Notes: generated from the letters alone by a model not told the origin. A stretch of DNA of 64,000 bases from Mesobacillus jeotgali (GCF_031759225.1 NZ_CP134494.1:3036501-3100500); one strand, 5' to 3'; shown: positions 19,749 to 30,016, numbered from the stretch's first letter. A program made the numbers and translations.

Positions 19749-20237
19749 TTATCTGGATTGGAGCATCTTTGTCCGATAATCTGTCTCGTAATATTCAAGC
19801 TCTTCACGGATTCTTTGAAACCCGTTTTCGAGGCTGACCATCAGTTCGTCGAGGTGAGCAGGCACGATTTGCCTGAACTTGATTGCATTTTTACCAGTAT
19901 AGGCGGCCCTGCTATCCTCATACCAAGCATCACTTTTAGGAGAGAAAAACTCTTCAATGCATTGATAGTAAATACGGTATAGAGTTTTCTCAGCTGCCGG
20001 CTTCGAGAATACTTCTGCCTGGAGGATGACCTTGCAAGCGTCCAGACCTTCTTCACAGTATACAGCCAGCTTTCGAAGGCTGGAAAGAACGATTTTAAAG
20101 TATTCTTCGTCTGACGTCTGCCCTTGTTTTAGTTTTTCAAGGGTTGTTTCATTCAGGTAGTTTTCAAGCTTCACCACGGTATCCGCCAGAAAACCCCTAA
20201 CTTCTTCGATTTGTGTTTTTACGATTGTATTCCCCAA
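19749..20237 (-). CDS. ypuI: YpuI family protein (DUF3907), function unknown
   Basis: A 162-residue soluble, largely helical, acidic protein without membrane segments. Length and position next to dacB match B. subtilis YpuI. No catalytic motif can be seen. In B. subtilis ypuI directly neighbours the scpAB region; here an unrelated reading frame at 20400-20819 stands between them. It ends in its own terminator. Confidence 0.8.
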   Translation of the reverse strand: MGNTIVKTQIEEVRGFLADTVVKLENYLNETTLEKLKQGQTSDEEYFKIVLSSLRKLAVYCEEGLDACKVILQAEVFSKPAAEKTLYRIYYQCIEEFFSPKSDAWYEDSRAAYTGKNAIKFRQIVPAHLDELMVSLENGFQRIREELEYYETDYRTKMLQSR

Positions 20238-20399
20238 ATTGACACCCCCAATGGAATTTAACCATTTCTAATTGCGAGACTTGCCGCCAGTCCGACTGGC
20301 TCTAATGAAAGATTTACATACTGGAATTGGGTCTCTAGCTGTTTACCCGCAACCATAAATGTATAGATCCTGTGAGAAAGGCTACAAAGTTTGACGGAA

Positions 20400-20819
20400 C
20401 TATACTGGCTGGACAATAAAATCTAAAGGAGAACGCACTTCAAATGATCCTTTTTGCTCGATGCCTTCATAGATCCCAGGAATTTTATTGAAATCAAGGC
20501 CTTTGAAAAGATCCGCAAACTCTCTCTGTTCATTTATATATACCCTTTTGCGGTGTCGATATCCCGGATTTTTCAGCAATGCAGCCAGTGCCACCAAATC
20601 CCTCATATATATATCCTTGTTTCCTGCTTTGAAGATGGGATCCTTTTCAAACGGAGTGATACTTCCAGCCAACTCATCAAAATACCTTACATAAAGAACA
20701 TGCAGGGTTTTCTCATTGCCATCTTCCACAAAAGTTACTTCGCTTCGGTTGAAAAAATCCTCCGAGGTGTTAGATTTTTCTTTTTCAAGTTCATAACCAA
20801 TACAGTGCTTTATAAGCAT
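20400..20819 (-). CDS. Hypothetical protein, inserted between ypuI and scpB
   Basis: A 139-residue soluble protein that I do not recognise. Start at MLIKHCIGYE is supported by GGGAGGAA four bases upstream. It is mixed-charge, lacks a signal peptide and membrane segments, and has a charged central part (PGYRHRKRVYINEQREF). No known catalytic motif is visible. It has about 150 bases of noncoding DNA on each side and is absent from this place in B. subtilis. The good ribosome site favours a real gene. Confidence 0.65.
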   Translation of the reverse strand: MLIKHCIGYELEKEKSNTSEDFFNRSEVTFVEDGNEKTLHVLYVRYFDELAGSITPFEKDPIFKAGNKDIYMRDLVALAALLKNPGYRHRKRVYINEQREFADLFKGLDFNKIPGIYEGIEQKGSFEVRSPLDFIVQPV

Positions 20820-20966
20820 GGTATTCCTCCCGTTGGACATTCATTCTTACTTAAATCTTTATGTAGAAAAAATGCTTTTTGAATCCCAGCAGGCTGGCAC
20901 TCGTCAAAGCATTTCTCAAATAATTATTTTGATTTTATCATAAATTCTAAACTTTGTGCACAAAAG

Positions 20967-21560
20967 CTATTGATCTGCTTCCATTGTTTCCTGGAATTTC
21001 TCAAAGAATAAATCTGCGTCATCCTGCAATTCGTCATCCTCGACATGATCCGGAAGCGGAGGAAGCTCGCTAATATTTTTCAATCCGAAGTAATCCAGAA
21101 ATTCTTTTGTTGTTCCATAAAGAATCGCTCGTCCAGTACCTTCTGCTCTGCCGACTTCTTTAATCAGAGCCCTTGATGATAGTGTATGAAGCGGCCTCTC
21201 CGTTTTCACTCCACGGATTTCTTCAATTTCAGCCCTTGTAATTGGCTGCTTATAAGCTACAATCGCCAAAGTTTCAAGCGCAGCTTGTGACAAATGAGCG
21301 GTTCCTGGTGATTCAACAAGCTTTTTTAAATAATCAGCATGTTCTTTTTTCGTGGCTAACTGGAATACTCCGGCGAGCTGTACGATTGTAATTCCTCGGT
21401 TTTTGTCTTTTTCATAATCCTGCTGAAGTTCGGTAACAATTTCATTTGCCTGTAATTCATCCACTTCGAGTACGGCTGTAATTTGCTTCAGGCTCAATCC
21501 CTCATCACCGGCTGCAAACAGAAGGCTCTCCAAAATCCCTTTCCATTTTACTATTCCCAC
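20967..21560 (-). CDS. scpB: Segregation and condensation protein ScpB
   Basis: A 197-residue subunit of the SMC-ScpA-ScpB condensin complex that organises and helps separate chromosomes. Two winged-helix domains are visible (about 1-90 and 95-170), with the family text [29 protein letters not shown]. Four bases separate it from the scpA stop, so the two are co-translated. Confidence 0.95.
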   Translation of the reverse strand: MGIVKWKGILESLLFAAGDEGLSLKQITAVLEVDELQANEIVTELQQDYEKDKNRGITIVQLAGVFQLATKKEHADYLKKLVESPGTAHLSQAALETLAIVAYKQPITRAEIEEIRGVKTERPLHTLSSRALIKEVGRAEGTGRAILYGTTKEFLDYFGLKNISELPPLPDHVEDDELQDDADLFFEKFQETMEADQ

Positions 21561-21564
21561 GCGT

Positions 21565-22311
21565 TTACTCCTTTCTGGCTGTCATGTATATCTCAGCAAA
21601 GTTCTGCTCTTGTTCTATATCGATTTCTTTCCGTTTGATCAACTCAAGAATCGCAAGGAATGTAACGACAATATGCTCACGGTTAGATTCGGGAAACAAG
21701 TCGTAGAACTTTTTCCTTTCACCGCTTTCTTTCAAGAAACTTAGGACCTCATCCATCCTTTTTTCAATGGAAATTTCCTGGCGGGCGATTTTAGTTGACA
21801 TTGGCCTTTGCAGCTTTTTCCTTCTTAAAAGCTTTTGAAATGCACCAAGCATATCATACAAAGAGATATTCAAATCCGTATTTTCACCCTTGGTTTCATG
21901 GGCAAATTCCGTAAGGTCACTTGGAGGCTTGGTATACATAAGTCCCCGTTCCTCTTCGAGTGATTTCAGGTCACTGGCTGCCTCTTTGAACTTTTTATAC
22001 TCAATCAATCTCTCGACAAGTTCATTTCGCGGATCTCCATCATCCTCAAATTCAAAATCATCTTCCAGCTCTTCCTCGTGCTTGGGGAGAAGCATCTTGC
22101 TTTTGATTGCTAACAGCGTCGCTGCCATCACGAGATATTCACTTGCGACATCCAGCTGCAATTCCTTCATTGCATGGATGTACATCAAATATTGTTCAGT
22201 TATTTCCGCTACTGGTATATCGTAAATATCAATCTCCAAACGATTGATCAAGTGCAGAAGTAAATCCAATGGGCCTTCAAAGGCCTCGATTTTCACATTA
22301 TATTGCATCAT
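21565..22311 (-). CDS. scpA: Segregation and condensation protein ScpA
   Basis: A 248-residue kleisin that bridges the SMC head domains and binds ScpB. The N-terminus reads [19 protein letters not shown], the family signature, followed by [15 protein letters not shown]; a middle acidic part ([13 protein letters not shown]) and a C-terminal winged helix ([15 protein letters not shown]) follow. Two ATGs in a row can serve as the start. First gene of scpAB. Confidence 0.95.
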   Translation of the reverse strand: MMQYNVKIEAFEGPLDLLLHLINRLEIDIYDIPVAEITEQYLMYIHAMKELQLDVASEYLVMAATLLAIKSKMLLPKHEEELEDDFEFEDDGDPRNELVERLIEYKKFKEAASDLKSLEEERGLMYTKPPSDLTEFAHETKGENTDLNISLYDMLGAFQKLLRRKKLQRPMSTKIARQEISIEKRMDEVLSFLKESGERKKFYDLFPESNREHIVVTFLAILELIKRKEIDIEQEQNFAEIYMTARKE

Positions 22312-22505
22312 TTCCCACCAAAATTCCTTTTATGAACCATCATTATATAAGTATAGTAGATTCACTTCATGTTATCCATTACTAATTTACACCGTTAAAA
22401 CTGAAGTTTTTGCAAAAATAGGCGATGCGCCCATACCTTTATCCATAATCCTGCATATGCTGAGATTGAATACTAGGCTATTTCACCATTAGGAGGTAAT
22501 GCTAA

Positions 22506-22613
22506 ATGTCAGATAAAAAAGGTCATGGTCATGGTTGTGGATACGGTTCAGGATTTGCTTTAATCGTCGTGCTTTTCATTTTGCTCATCATCGTTGGTGC
22601 TGCCTGGTTATAA
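22506..22613 (+). CDS. YjcZ/SscA-like small hydrophobic sporulation protein
   Basis: A 35-residue protein: a short His/Gly-rich head (KGHGHGCGYGSG) and one membrane segment (FALIVVLFILLIIVGAAWL). This pattern is that of the YjcZ-type sporulation proteins, spore-associated peptides of about 25-45 residues. AGGAGGTAA stands eight bases before the ATG and a strong terminator follows the stop. Confidence 0.85.
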   Translation: MSDKKGHGHGCGYGSGFALIVVLFILLIIVGAAWL

Positions 22614-22639
22614 GCTTGTGCAAAGCCAATGAAGAAGAT

Positions 22640-22664
22640 GCCCGGCACAAGCCGGGCTTTTTTA
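22640..22664 (+). terminator. Intrinsic terminator of the small sporulation gene
   Basis: CCCGGC/GCCGGG stem with ACAA loop and a T run. Confidence 0.88.
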
Positions 22665-22746
22665 TATTCGGCATTCTGGTACTTCTTCCTTTTATCTTTT
22701 TTTTGAAAATATGCTAAGCTAGTAGTACTTGATTGGGGGTTATTTC

Positions 22747-23277
22747 ATGACAAAATATCCAATATCCTATATACAATATCTCGCTCATTTCCATGGAGAC
22801 AGAGATTATTTTGAATGCCATGAAATTCTGGAAGAGTATTGGAAAGCGACAGATGCAGGAAATAAAAAATCGATCTGGGTTGCATTGATCCTTTTGGCGG
22901 TATCTAATTATCATCATCGCCGCAATAATTTCCCGGGAGCCATTCGAACTTTGGATAAAGCTTTGGAAATCTTTTCAGAAGATACGGAAGCAATTAGCCG
23001 CTTGGGGATCGATCCTGGACTTTTGTCAGGTACATTGCGAAAAAGAAAGGAAAACTTGCTTAATAAGATTCCATATACCAGCTTTAATCTGCCCCTATGT
23101 GATCCGGATTTAAAAAAGCTTTGCCTTGAGGAGTGCAGACAAAATGGATTCACCTGGGGAACAAGCAGCAATCTCGAAAACCCTGACTTAATCCATCGAC
23201 ACTCAACACGAGATCGAACCGATGTCATTTCAGACCGGCAACTGGCTCTGGAGGACAGGAAAAACAGAGAAAAATAA
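22747..23277 (+). CDS. ypuF: DUF309 family protein YpuF
   Basis: A 176-residue protein of the DUF309 family, function unknown. The family motif HGDRDYFECHEILEEYWK appears near residue 15, with a second helix pair RRNNFPGAIRTLDKALE; the fold is all-helical. The C-terminal tail is charged and looks disordered. The start at MTKYP is preceded by TTGGGGGT. Position near scpA and ribT matches B. subtilis. Convergent with ribT, 13 bases apart. Confidence 0.85.
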   Translation: MTKYPISYIQYLAHFHGDRDYFECHEILEEYWKATDAGNKKSIWVALILLAVSNYHHRRNNFPGAIRTLDKALEIFSEDTEAISRLGIDPGLLSGTLRKRKENLLNKIPYTSFNLPLCDPDLKKLCLEECRQNGFTWGTSSNLENPDLIHRHSTRDRTDVISDRQLALEDRKNREK

Positions 23278-23290
23278 AAGGCAGCTGGAT

Positions 23291-23677
<387 letters not shown>

Positions 23678-23890
23678 TCATTGTGGTTTGCCAATAATAA
23701 TGGAATGATAACAAGACTATTTTTTCCATTTTCCATCTAACTTAAACCCCTGGCTCCCCTTATAGTGGAAGCGATTGTAAAAACACTATTTTGATAATAT
23801 ATGTTCTTCCTCGAATGATGGTTCTTTATTTTACTTGAATTGATAATATCATACATAATCTGAAACGATACTTCAAATTATTTCTGAGAC

Positions 23891-23986
23891 CTATTGTCCC
23901 GGCACGATGAAAAACCAGTAATAGGCTCCCCAGCCAACAGACATCAAAAGCAATAACAGGAATAAAAGCCAATTGTTCTTTCTCAA
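23891..23986 (-). CDS. Possible 31-residue membrane peptide
   Basis: A TTG-initiated frame preceded by GGGAGGGA at good distance codes for a basic start (MRKNNW), one hydrophobic segment with a leucine run and GWGAYYWFFIVPGQ at the end. It lies in the 420-base gap between ribT and lysA; nothing else was seen there. Size and composition fit a small membrane protein, but a chance frame is possible. Confidence 0.4.
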   Translation of the reverse strand: MRKNNWLLFLLLLLMSVGWGAYYWFFIVPGQ

Positions 23987-24065
23987 ACGGAATCCCTCCC
24001 AATCTGTAATTCTACAACAAGACCGGTTTTTTCGCCAACGAAGAGAAGATTCCACTTTCTTTCCT

Positions 24066-24092
24066 TTAAAAAAAGCTGCAGAAAAGCAGCTT
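24066..24092 (-). terminator. Intrinsic terminator of lysA
   Basis: AAAGCTGC/GCAGCTTT stem and seven T on the minus strand. Confidence 0.85.
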
Positions 24093-25411
24093 TAATATCT
24101 TACCTTTTCTTTAAAAGGAAGATCTAATTTTACCATATCTTCAAATGTTTCGCGGCGGACGACGAGAGTGTCCTTTGAATCTTCCAGGAAAACCACCGCT
24201 GGTCTAGGCAGGCGGTTATAGTTATTCGCCATAGAATACCCGTAGGCTCCGGTGCAAAAAACAGCCAGAACATCCTGGTCTCCAGCCTTTGGCAGCGGAA
24301 GATCCCAGATCAGCATATCACCGGATTCACAGCACTTCCCGGCTATCGATACTGTTTCTTCAGGTTTGTCCATAACTCTGTTCGCAAGCACTGCTTCATA
24401 TTTTGCCTGGTACAAGGCTGGTCGGATATTGTCGCTCATCCCGCCATCGACAGCTACGTACTGCCGAACATTCGGGACATCCTTTCGCGAACCAACACGA
24501 TATAGTGTTGTCCCTGCGTCCCCTACAAGAGAACGCCCTGGCTCAATCCAGATTTCCGGCATTGCCATCGAAAAATGGGAAGCTTGCTTTTTCACTTCAG
24601 CAATTATTTCCTCTACATATTGAGCTGCTGGGATTGGATCATCTTCGTCTGTATAGCGAATCCCAAAACCTCCGCCAAGATTAAGGACTGTGGATTCGAA
24701 TGTAAGTGCCTGTTTCCATTGATGAAGTTTTTCAAAGATTTTCTGGGCAGCAAGGATGAAGCCCGTAGTTTCAAAGATTTGCGAGCCTATGTGGCAATGC
24801 AGTCCGAGAACTTCAATTTGTTGATCTTCCAGGCAAAGTTCAATCGCTTTATCTGCTTGTCCATTCTGAAGGTCGAATCCGAACTTGGAATCTTCCTGGC
24901 CCGTTAAAATATAATCATGGGTATGCGCTTCAATCCCAGGTGTAACTCGTAATAAAACCTTGATTTTCGTATTTTTGTCTTTGCAAATTTCCTTGAGCAT
25001 TTCAAGCTCATAAAAGTTATCGACAACAATACAGCCTATATTGTGTTCAATGGCCATGAGCAGTTCATCTCGGCTTTTGTTGTTGCCATGGAAATGAATT
25101 CTTTCTGTCGGGAAGCCAGCCTTAATGGCAGTATAAAGCTCTCCGCCAGATACAACATCCAGCGAAAGATTTTCCTCAGCAGCCAACTGCACCATTGCCA
25201 CTGTCGAAAAAGCCTTGCTTGCATAAGCTACTTGAGCGGTAATACCTGCATTCTCAAATGTTTTTTTGAAAGCTCTTGCCCGTTCCCTGATCAAGGCAAC
25301 GTCATAAACATACAGCGGGGTTCCATACTTTTCAGCCAGCTGGATTGTATCAACACCGCCAATTTCCAAATGTCCTAGTCGATTAACCTTTGCAGTACCA
25401 TGAAATTCCAT
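24092..25411 (-). CDS. lysA: Diaminopimelate decarboxylase
   Basis: A 439-residue PLP enzyme that converts meso-diaminopimelate to lysine, the last step of the pathway. The PLP lysine is K66 (AYASKAF); HCHIGSQI, LNLGGGFGIRY, the phosphate and substrate-binding EPGRSLVGDAG and CCESGD near the C-terminus are all present. Length is normal. It follows the spoVA operon as in B. subtilis. Confidence 0.96.
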   Translation of the reverse strand: MEFHGTAKVNRLGHLEIGGVDTIQLAEKYGTPLYVYDVALIRERARAFKKTFENAGITAQVAYASKAFSTVAMVQLAAEENLSLDVVSGGELYTAIKAGFPTERIHFHGNNKSRDELLMAIEHNIGCIVVDNFYELEMLKEICKDKNTKIKVLLRVTPGIEAHTHDYILTGQEDSKFGFDLQNGQADKAIELCLEDQQIEVLGLHCHIGSQIFETTGFILAAQKIFEKLHQWKQALTFESTVLNLGGGFGIRYTDEDDPIPAAQYVEEIIAEVKKQASHFSMAMPEIWIEPGRSLVGDAGTTLYRVGSRKDVPNVRQYVAVDGGMSDNIRPALYQAKYEAVLANRVMDKPEETVSIAGKCCESGDMLIWDLPLPKAGDQDVLAVFCTGAYGYSMANNYNRLPRPAVVFLEDSKDTLVVRRETFEDMVKLDLPFKEKVRY

Positions 25412-25516
25412 GTTGTCCCCTCATCCCTTGCCATTTAAAGTCATGATTTTTCATTGTCCAGTCAATTCAGCCCAAACTGTCCTATCGTGCTGTTTAAGCA
25501 GTCCATCAGAAAAAGA

Positions 25517-25562
25517 TAATAAAATAGACAGTTCATCAGGTGAACTGTCTATTTTATTTTTC
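25517..25562. terminator. Bidirectional terminator after spoVAF
   Basis: AAAATAGACAGTTCA pairs with TGAACTGTCTATTTT, flanked by T-rich tracts on both strands; it ends spoVAF transcription before lysA. Confidence 0.88.
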
Positions 25563-25629
25563 GCTTTAAGTCTTTAGTAAATTAAAAACACTTTACCATA
25601 ATTTGAGGGAGTGTGCAATTGCAACATGG

Positions 25630-27108
25630 TCAGGAATTTGATGGCTGCTTATAGCGATTCCGCGCATGCACGATACTTGGCCTGATTTTCGATCCTGGCA
25701 CTGCCCTCCTGATCAAAATCTGCATGAAGGCAATAGGATGAAATGGTATGAATGGCCACAGATAAGGCGTGTTCAAGGATTTGATACTGGCAAGCAGCAA
25801 CAGCCAAACCGTGGTGCCTGCGACAAATCCAGGGACATGGAATATCGCCGTCGAGATTAACAGAAATACCCTGCCTATTTTATTCGCTATACTAAGTTCA
25901 TAACTTGGTGTCGCATATGTTCCAATTGCCGCCACAGCCACATATAGGATAACCTCCGGGACGAACATTCCTACATCGATGGCAATCTGCCCAATCAGGA
26001 CTGCAGCGATTAAACCCATCGCTGTCGATAACGGGGTCGGAGTGTGAATGGCAGCCATTCTCAGGAACTCTATGCCGCCATCCGCAAGCATGATTTGCAA
26101 GAAGATCGGGATATTGGAATCTTCATTTGGCCCGATAAAGGAAATTTTATCAGGAAGCAAATCCGGATTTTGAACAAATAAGTACCATAACGGCAAAAGC
26201 ATGAGTGATGCAAGAACGCCTAGGAATCGGATCCAGCGAACCATCGTTCCGACACCAGGTGATTGTCTGTACTCTTCAGCATGCTGAAGATGGTGAAAAT
26301 AAGTCGTCGGTGTAATGATGACACTCGGTGATGTATCGACATAAATCAGAACATGGCCTTCAAGCAGATGTGTTGCAGCCACATCGGCTCTCTCCGTGTA
26401 CCTTACGAGAGGGTATGGATTATAGCCTTGTTTCACCAAAAATTCTTCAATCGTTTTATCAGCCATCGTGATTCCATCGATTTTAATTGTCTGCAGCTCT
26501 TTTTTGATGACTTTGATCAAGTCAGGGTTAGCGATATCTTTAATATAGGCAATGGCAACATCTGATTTTGATCTCTCTCCTACCTTCATCATCTCAAAGC
26601 GCAGATTCTCATCCCTGATACGCCTTCTGGTCAATGCTGTATTGACAATGATATTTTCAACAAACCCGTCGCGGGATCCACGGACAACCTTTTCTGTATC
26701 AGGCTCCTGGGGCTGTCTTCCGGGATAGCTTCTGACATCTACGACTAATCCTATTTGTTCCCCTTCCACCAATATAACAATGAGTCCAGAAAGAACCTGG
26801 TCTACAAGCTCGTCCATCGTCTTGATTTTCTGTACAGACTGGTGGGTAATCCGATTCTCTACAATCTCCTGCAGATGTGTTGACAGTCTTTCGTTATCAT
26901 TGATGTCCACCAGTTCTTCAACAATATGTACGATGAAGCTTGTATCGCACAAACCGTTCACATAATAAAAATGGACATTCTTTTTAAGGATCTTCAGTTT
27001 CCTGACTCCAAGGTCAAAACTAGCTTCCAGGCCAACATTATCTTTCATATACTTTTCAGCTTCATCCAATGATTGCGGGATGGGCAGCTTGTCATTGTTC
27101 TTTGGCAT
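25630..27108 (-). CDS. spoVAF: Stage V sporulation protein AF (GerA-type subunit)
   Basis: A 492-residue membrane protein related to the GerA family A-subunits, with a large hydrophilic N-terminal domain (1-270) and four to five hydrophobic segments (from about 295 on). The motif [25 protein letters not shown] is typical of that family. SpoVAF assists germinant-triggered release of spore-core solutes. AAAGGAGCGGATTCT before MPKNN sets the start, which overlaps the spoVAEA end by 17 bases. Confidence 0.93.
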   Translation of the reverse strand: MPKNNDKLPIPQSLDEAEKYMKDNVGLEASFDLGVRKLKILKKNVHFYYVNGLCDTSFIVHIVEELVDINDNERLSTHLQEIVENRITHQSVQKIKTMDELVDQVLSGLIVILVEGEQIGLVVDVRSYPGRQPQEPDTEKVVRGSRDGFVENIIVNTALTRRRIRDENLRFEMMKVGERSKSDVAIAYIKDIANPDLIKVIKKELQTIKIDGITMADKTIEEFLVKQGYNPYPLVRYTERADVAATHLLEGHVLIYVDTSPSVIITPTTYFHHLQHAEEYRQSPGVGTMVRWIRFLGVLASLMLLPLWYLFVQNPDLLPDKISFIGPNEDSNIPIFLQIMLADGGIEFLRMAAIHTPTPLSTAMGLIAAVLIGQIAIDVGMFVPEVILYVAVAAIGTYATPSYELSIANKIGRVFLLISTAIFHVPGFVAGTTVWLLLLASIKSLNTPYLWPFIPFHPIAFMQILIRRAVPGSKIRPSIVHARNRYKQPSNS

Positions 27109-27670
27109 AGAATCCGCTCCTTTCAAGGATGATTTCCACTGCTTTCTTCGTTATTGGCGAACCGATCTTATAGTGGTCATGGCGTGCCATCTTACCGATA
27201 TCCCCGATCCCGATTATTAACGGGACATCAAGCGTATCCAAACAGTACACCGTATCTCCATTAATTCTTCCTATTTCCAGTTCCGGAACTCCATGCTTGT
27301 CAACTCCATACGGCGTGAGTTCACCATCCCGGTCTATGCAAAAATCCACCCGGCTCCATTCAGCCATATGTGTTTTCGAAGCGACTGCAATCGCTCCAAG
27401 CACCTCAATGTCTTCGTGCTCAGCCACATATTTAAGAGCCTTCTCCCCGGCTCCTTCTCCAAGAAAGCCACTGTCATCGAACATTACCAATACAGGGTCC
27501 TTGGCAGCTTTTTTAATTAATTTAACAAGGTGCGGCCCTGAAAGGACAGAAGGATTTCCATGTGAAAGGGAGATACAGCGTCCGCCTACTTCGGCAGCCA
27601 CATGCTCGATTGCACGCCGGGCATAATCATCACCATCTGTAATTAAGATTACCTTCCTTTTTTCGGCCAT
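27092..27670 (-). CDS. spoVAEA: Stage V sporulation protein AEA
   Basis: A 192-residue soluble protein matching SpoVAEA: it begins [21 protein letters not shown] and continues with [14 protein letters not shown] and [15 protein letters not shown]. The exact role in dipicolinic acid handling is unknown. Start MAEKRK is supported by AAAGGACGG. In B. subtilis spoVAC, spoVAD and spoVAEB precede it; here spoVAB precedes it directly, with under 100 bases between. Confidence 0.9.
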   Translation of the reverse strand: MAEKRKVILITDGDDYARRAIEHVAAEVGGRCISLSHGNPSVLSGPHLVKLIKKAAKDPVLVMFDDSGFLGEGAGEKALKYVAEHEDIEVLGAIAVASKTHMAEWSRVDFCIDRDGELTPYGVDKHGVPELEIGRINGDTVYCLDTLDVPLIIGIGDIGKMARHDHYKIGSPITKKAVEIILERSGFYAKEQ

Positions 27671-27763
27671 TCTCTGCCGTCCTTTCTGCCACTCATTTTT
27701 CGCCCATCTTGAAAATTGCTGCTGGAATTTGCAGGACACATGCTTAAAAGGCTGGTTTAAATG

Positions 27764-28186
27764 CTATCGTCCTACAAAGTAAATCCAATGGAATAATGAA
27801 CCGAATATTTTTCCCAGTACAATTGCCATCAGCAATGTCTCGAGCTTATCATCGACCCTGACTCTTTTCGCAAGGATTGGCAATACATTCAGTACCTCTG
27901 TCAACGCGGCAGCGAGCATACCGACAAATATGCCTCCCGCCAGTCCAAGTGGGATTGTCACGTAAGGAGAGAAGCTCATCACAGGGTCTCTCAGGCTTCC
28001 GGCTGTTCCAAGCAGAGCGCCTAATACTACTGCCCACTCATACCAGGAAATCAATTTCATCGTTTTTGTCAGTTGTGTGAGTCTGGGTATCACTCCGAGT
28101 ACCGCTAAGAAAGCTACAAATCCAGATCCTACTGCAAGCCCGCTCGCCAGCCCAATGAGTACAATGAACAGGACATTAATCGTCAT
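27764..28186 (-). CDS. spoVAB: Stage V sporulation protein AB
   Basis: A 140-residue membrane protein with about four hydrophobic segments (5-30, 46-64, 72-98, 112-138), normal length for SpoVAB. It is part of the inner-membrane machinery that moves dipicolinic acid into the spore. It overlaps spoVAA by 11 bases. The genes that should follow, spoVAC, spoVAD and spoVAEB, are missing. Confidence 0.9.
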   Translation of the reverse strand: MTINVLFIVLIGLASGLAVGSGFVAFLAVLGVIPRLTQLTKTMKLISWYEWAVVLGALLGTAGSLRDPVMSFSPYVTIPLGLAGGIFVGMLAAALTEVLNVLPILAKRVRVDDKLETLLMAIVLGKIFGSLFHWIYFVGR

Positions 28187-28793
28187 TAAGATGTTTCACG
28201 CTTTCCTTGTTTTCATGAAGGATGACATATTGGTCAAGAGATTGCTGGTAGTTGAACATTTCTACCTCAAGCGGGCTCGGCTCTTCATTCAGCCTCTTTT
28301 TAAATACATGGTTAAAAAACAGGATCATGCCGAGGCCAATGCCGATTGAGTAGGGAATCTGGAATAACAGCGGCTTTGCGACTTCTTTTCCCGTCATGAT
28401 AAAATAAAGCCGCTGATGTACTGTCTGCATGCTGACATCTTCATGGAAGTTCATGATGGTCAACGCTGCACCGAAAAATAGCAAGAACCATACTAGGATA
28501 AAAAAAGGAATCGACATCCCTTTCTTCTTGTAAATCACCTCGATAATCGTTTGCGGAGGGCCAACAGTCTGGATTTCATGATCAGGGTATATCCCTGAAA
28601 TGAAACGAATGACCTTCATGACATCGACAATGTGTATATGGTCCTGCGGCAAAATCTTTTTAACTTGAAGAGCGGCCAGGTCTTGATATATCTCTTCACT
28701 AGCGATGATCTGCGCAATATCCTTCATAAATAGCGTTTGCTCAGGTTTGACCTGGACGCGATTCCTCATGCGGATATAAATCGTTTTTTCCAT
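28176..28793 (-). CDS. spoVAA: Stage V sporulation protein AA
   Basis: A 205-residue protein with a soluble N-terminal domain (1-90) and two membrane segments (about 98-120 and 143-163), as in SpoVAA. The start MEKTIYIR follows GGAAGTGA. It heads the reduced spoVA operon. A CATACTA box about 38 bases upstream resembles a SigG -10 element. Confidence 0.9.
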   Translation of the reverse strand: MEKTIYIRMRNRVQVKPEQTLFMKDIAQIIASEEIYQDLAALQVKKILPQDHIHIVDVMKVIRFISGIYPDHEIQTVGPPQTIIEVIYKKKGMSIPFFILVWFLLFFGAALTIMNFHEDVSMQTVHQRLYFIMTGKEVAKPLLFQIPYSIGIGLGMILFFNHVFKKRLNEEPSPLEVEMFNYQQSLDQYVILHENKESVKHLNDD

Positions 28794-28830
28794 CAGGTTC
28801 ACTTCCAACACAGTGTTTTCCTCGTATATT

Positions 28831-28837
28831 TAGTATG
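28831..28837 (-). promoter_or_regulatory. Possible SigG -10 element of the spoVA operon
   Basis: CATACTA on the minus strand, matching the SigG -10 consensus; no convincing -35 at 17-18 bases was found. SigG drives spoVA in B. subtilis. Confidence 0.4.
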
Positions 28838-28938
28838 TATTCCATCAGTTATTTCATGAAGTCCAATAATTGGTTAAGGTGGCAAGCCGGATTTAACACT
28901 TCATTTTTCATAATCTGGTTATTTCAAGGACTCAAAAA

Positions 28939-29210
28939 TTATTGGTGACCTTTTTTTCCTGAATCTTGATTTTTCGGGCGCCAATGGGCTCTATTGATGA
29001 CCTCTTTTTTCTGAATCTTGATTTTTCGGGCGCCAATACGCCTTATTGGTGACCTCTTTTTCTGGAATCCTGGTTTTTAGGGCGCCAATACGCCTTATTG
29101 GTGACCTCTTTTTCTGGAATCCTGGTTTTTAGGGCGCCAATACGCCTTATTGGTGACCTCTTTTTCTGGAATCCTGGTTTTTAGGGCGCCAATACGCTTT
29201 ATTGATGCCC
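28939..29210. repeat. 52-bp tandem palindromic array C
   Basis: The ATTGRTG motif starts at 28941, 28993, 29045, 29097, 29149 and 29201, an exact 52-base period. Each unit has a dyad CGCCAATA, CGCCT, TATTGGTG (example 29083-29103) and a T-rich spacer. The sequence differs from arrays A and B but period, dyad length and T-rich spacer agree. It fills the gap between the sigF terminator and the spoVA promoter. Three inner units are almost identical, suggesting recent duplication. Confidence 0.93.
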
Positions 29211-29222
29211 TTTTTTCTGTAG

Positions 29223-29260
29223 GACACAAAAAAGCCATATGGATTCAAAGATCCATACGG
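29223..29260 (-). terminator. Intrinsic terminator of sigF
   Basis: Minus-strand GCCGTATGGAT/ATCCATATGGC stem then six T; the stem overlaps the last sigF codons. Confidence 0.85.
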
Positions 29261-30003
29261 CCTTTCATTTGCTGGAGTATTTTCTTTTCGAGGCGTGAGA
29301 CTTGAACCTGGGATATGCCAAGTCGGACTGCGACTTCAGATTGGGTCTGATCCTTATAGTACCTTAAATATACGATCAGCCTTTCCCGTTCGTCCAGCTC
29401 GTTAATCGCCTCTTTTAATGCAATTTTATCGAACCAGCGCCCTTCTTCCCCATTGTCAATCTGGTCTAGCAGGGTAATTGGGTCGCCGTCGTTTTCGTAC
29501 ACCGTTTCATGGATGGACGCCGGACTGCGGCTTGCTTCTTGTGCCATGATCACATCTTCCGGTGAAAGCTCCAGAAACTCGGCTATTTCGTTGACAGTCG
29601 GTACCCTGCCAAAATTCTTGGAAAGCTCATCCTTAGCTTTCCGGATCTTATTACCGGTTTCTTTTAGCGACCTGCTCACTTTCACGGTTCCGTCATCCCT
29701 GATGAATCGCTGGATTTCACCAATGATCATCGGAACGGCATACGTTGAGAATTTCACGTCATAAGAAAGGTCAAATTTATCAACTGATTTCAAGAGGCCG
29801 ATGCTGCCAATCTGGAACAGATCGTCCGGTTCATATCCCCTGTTGAGGAAGCGCTGAACGACAGACCATACGAGCCGCATATTCTTCTGGACGATTAAAT
29901 CCCTGGCTGCCTGGTCACCCTGCTGGCTTCTCAAAATCAGTTCTTTGACTTCATGGTCCTTAAGATACGTTTGGCTATTATCCTTTTTTACCTCCACATC
30001 CAT
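29245..30003 (-). CDS. sigF: RNA polymerase sigma factor SigF
   Basis: A 252-residue sigma-70 family factor that directs early forespore transcription. Region 2 shows EPDDLFQIGSIGLLKSVDKFD and FSTYAVPMIIGEIQRFIRDD; region 3 and region 4 (SQVQVSRLEKKILQQMK) follow. It is held inactive by SpoIIAB and freed by SpoIIAA. Last gene of the spoIIA operon; 13 bases follow the spoIIAB stop. Confidence 0.96.
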   Translation of the reverse strand: MDVEVKKDNSQTYLKDHEVKELILRSQQGDQAARDLIVQKNMRLVWSVVQRFLNRGYEPDDLFQIGSIGLLKSVDKFDLSYDVKFSTYAVPMIIGEIQRFIRDDGTVKVSRSLKETGNKIRKAKDELSKNFGRVPTVNEIAEFLELSPEDVIMAQEASRSPASIHETVYENDGDPITLLDQIDNGEEGRWFDKIALKEAINELDERERLIVYLRYYKDQTQSEVAVRLGISQVQVSRLEKKILQQMKGRMDL

Positions 30004-30016
30004 AAGCAGAACTCCC

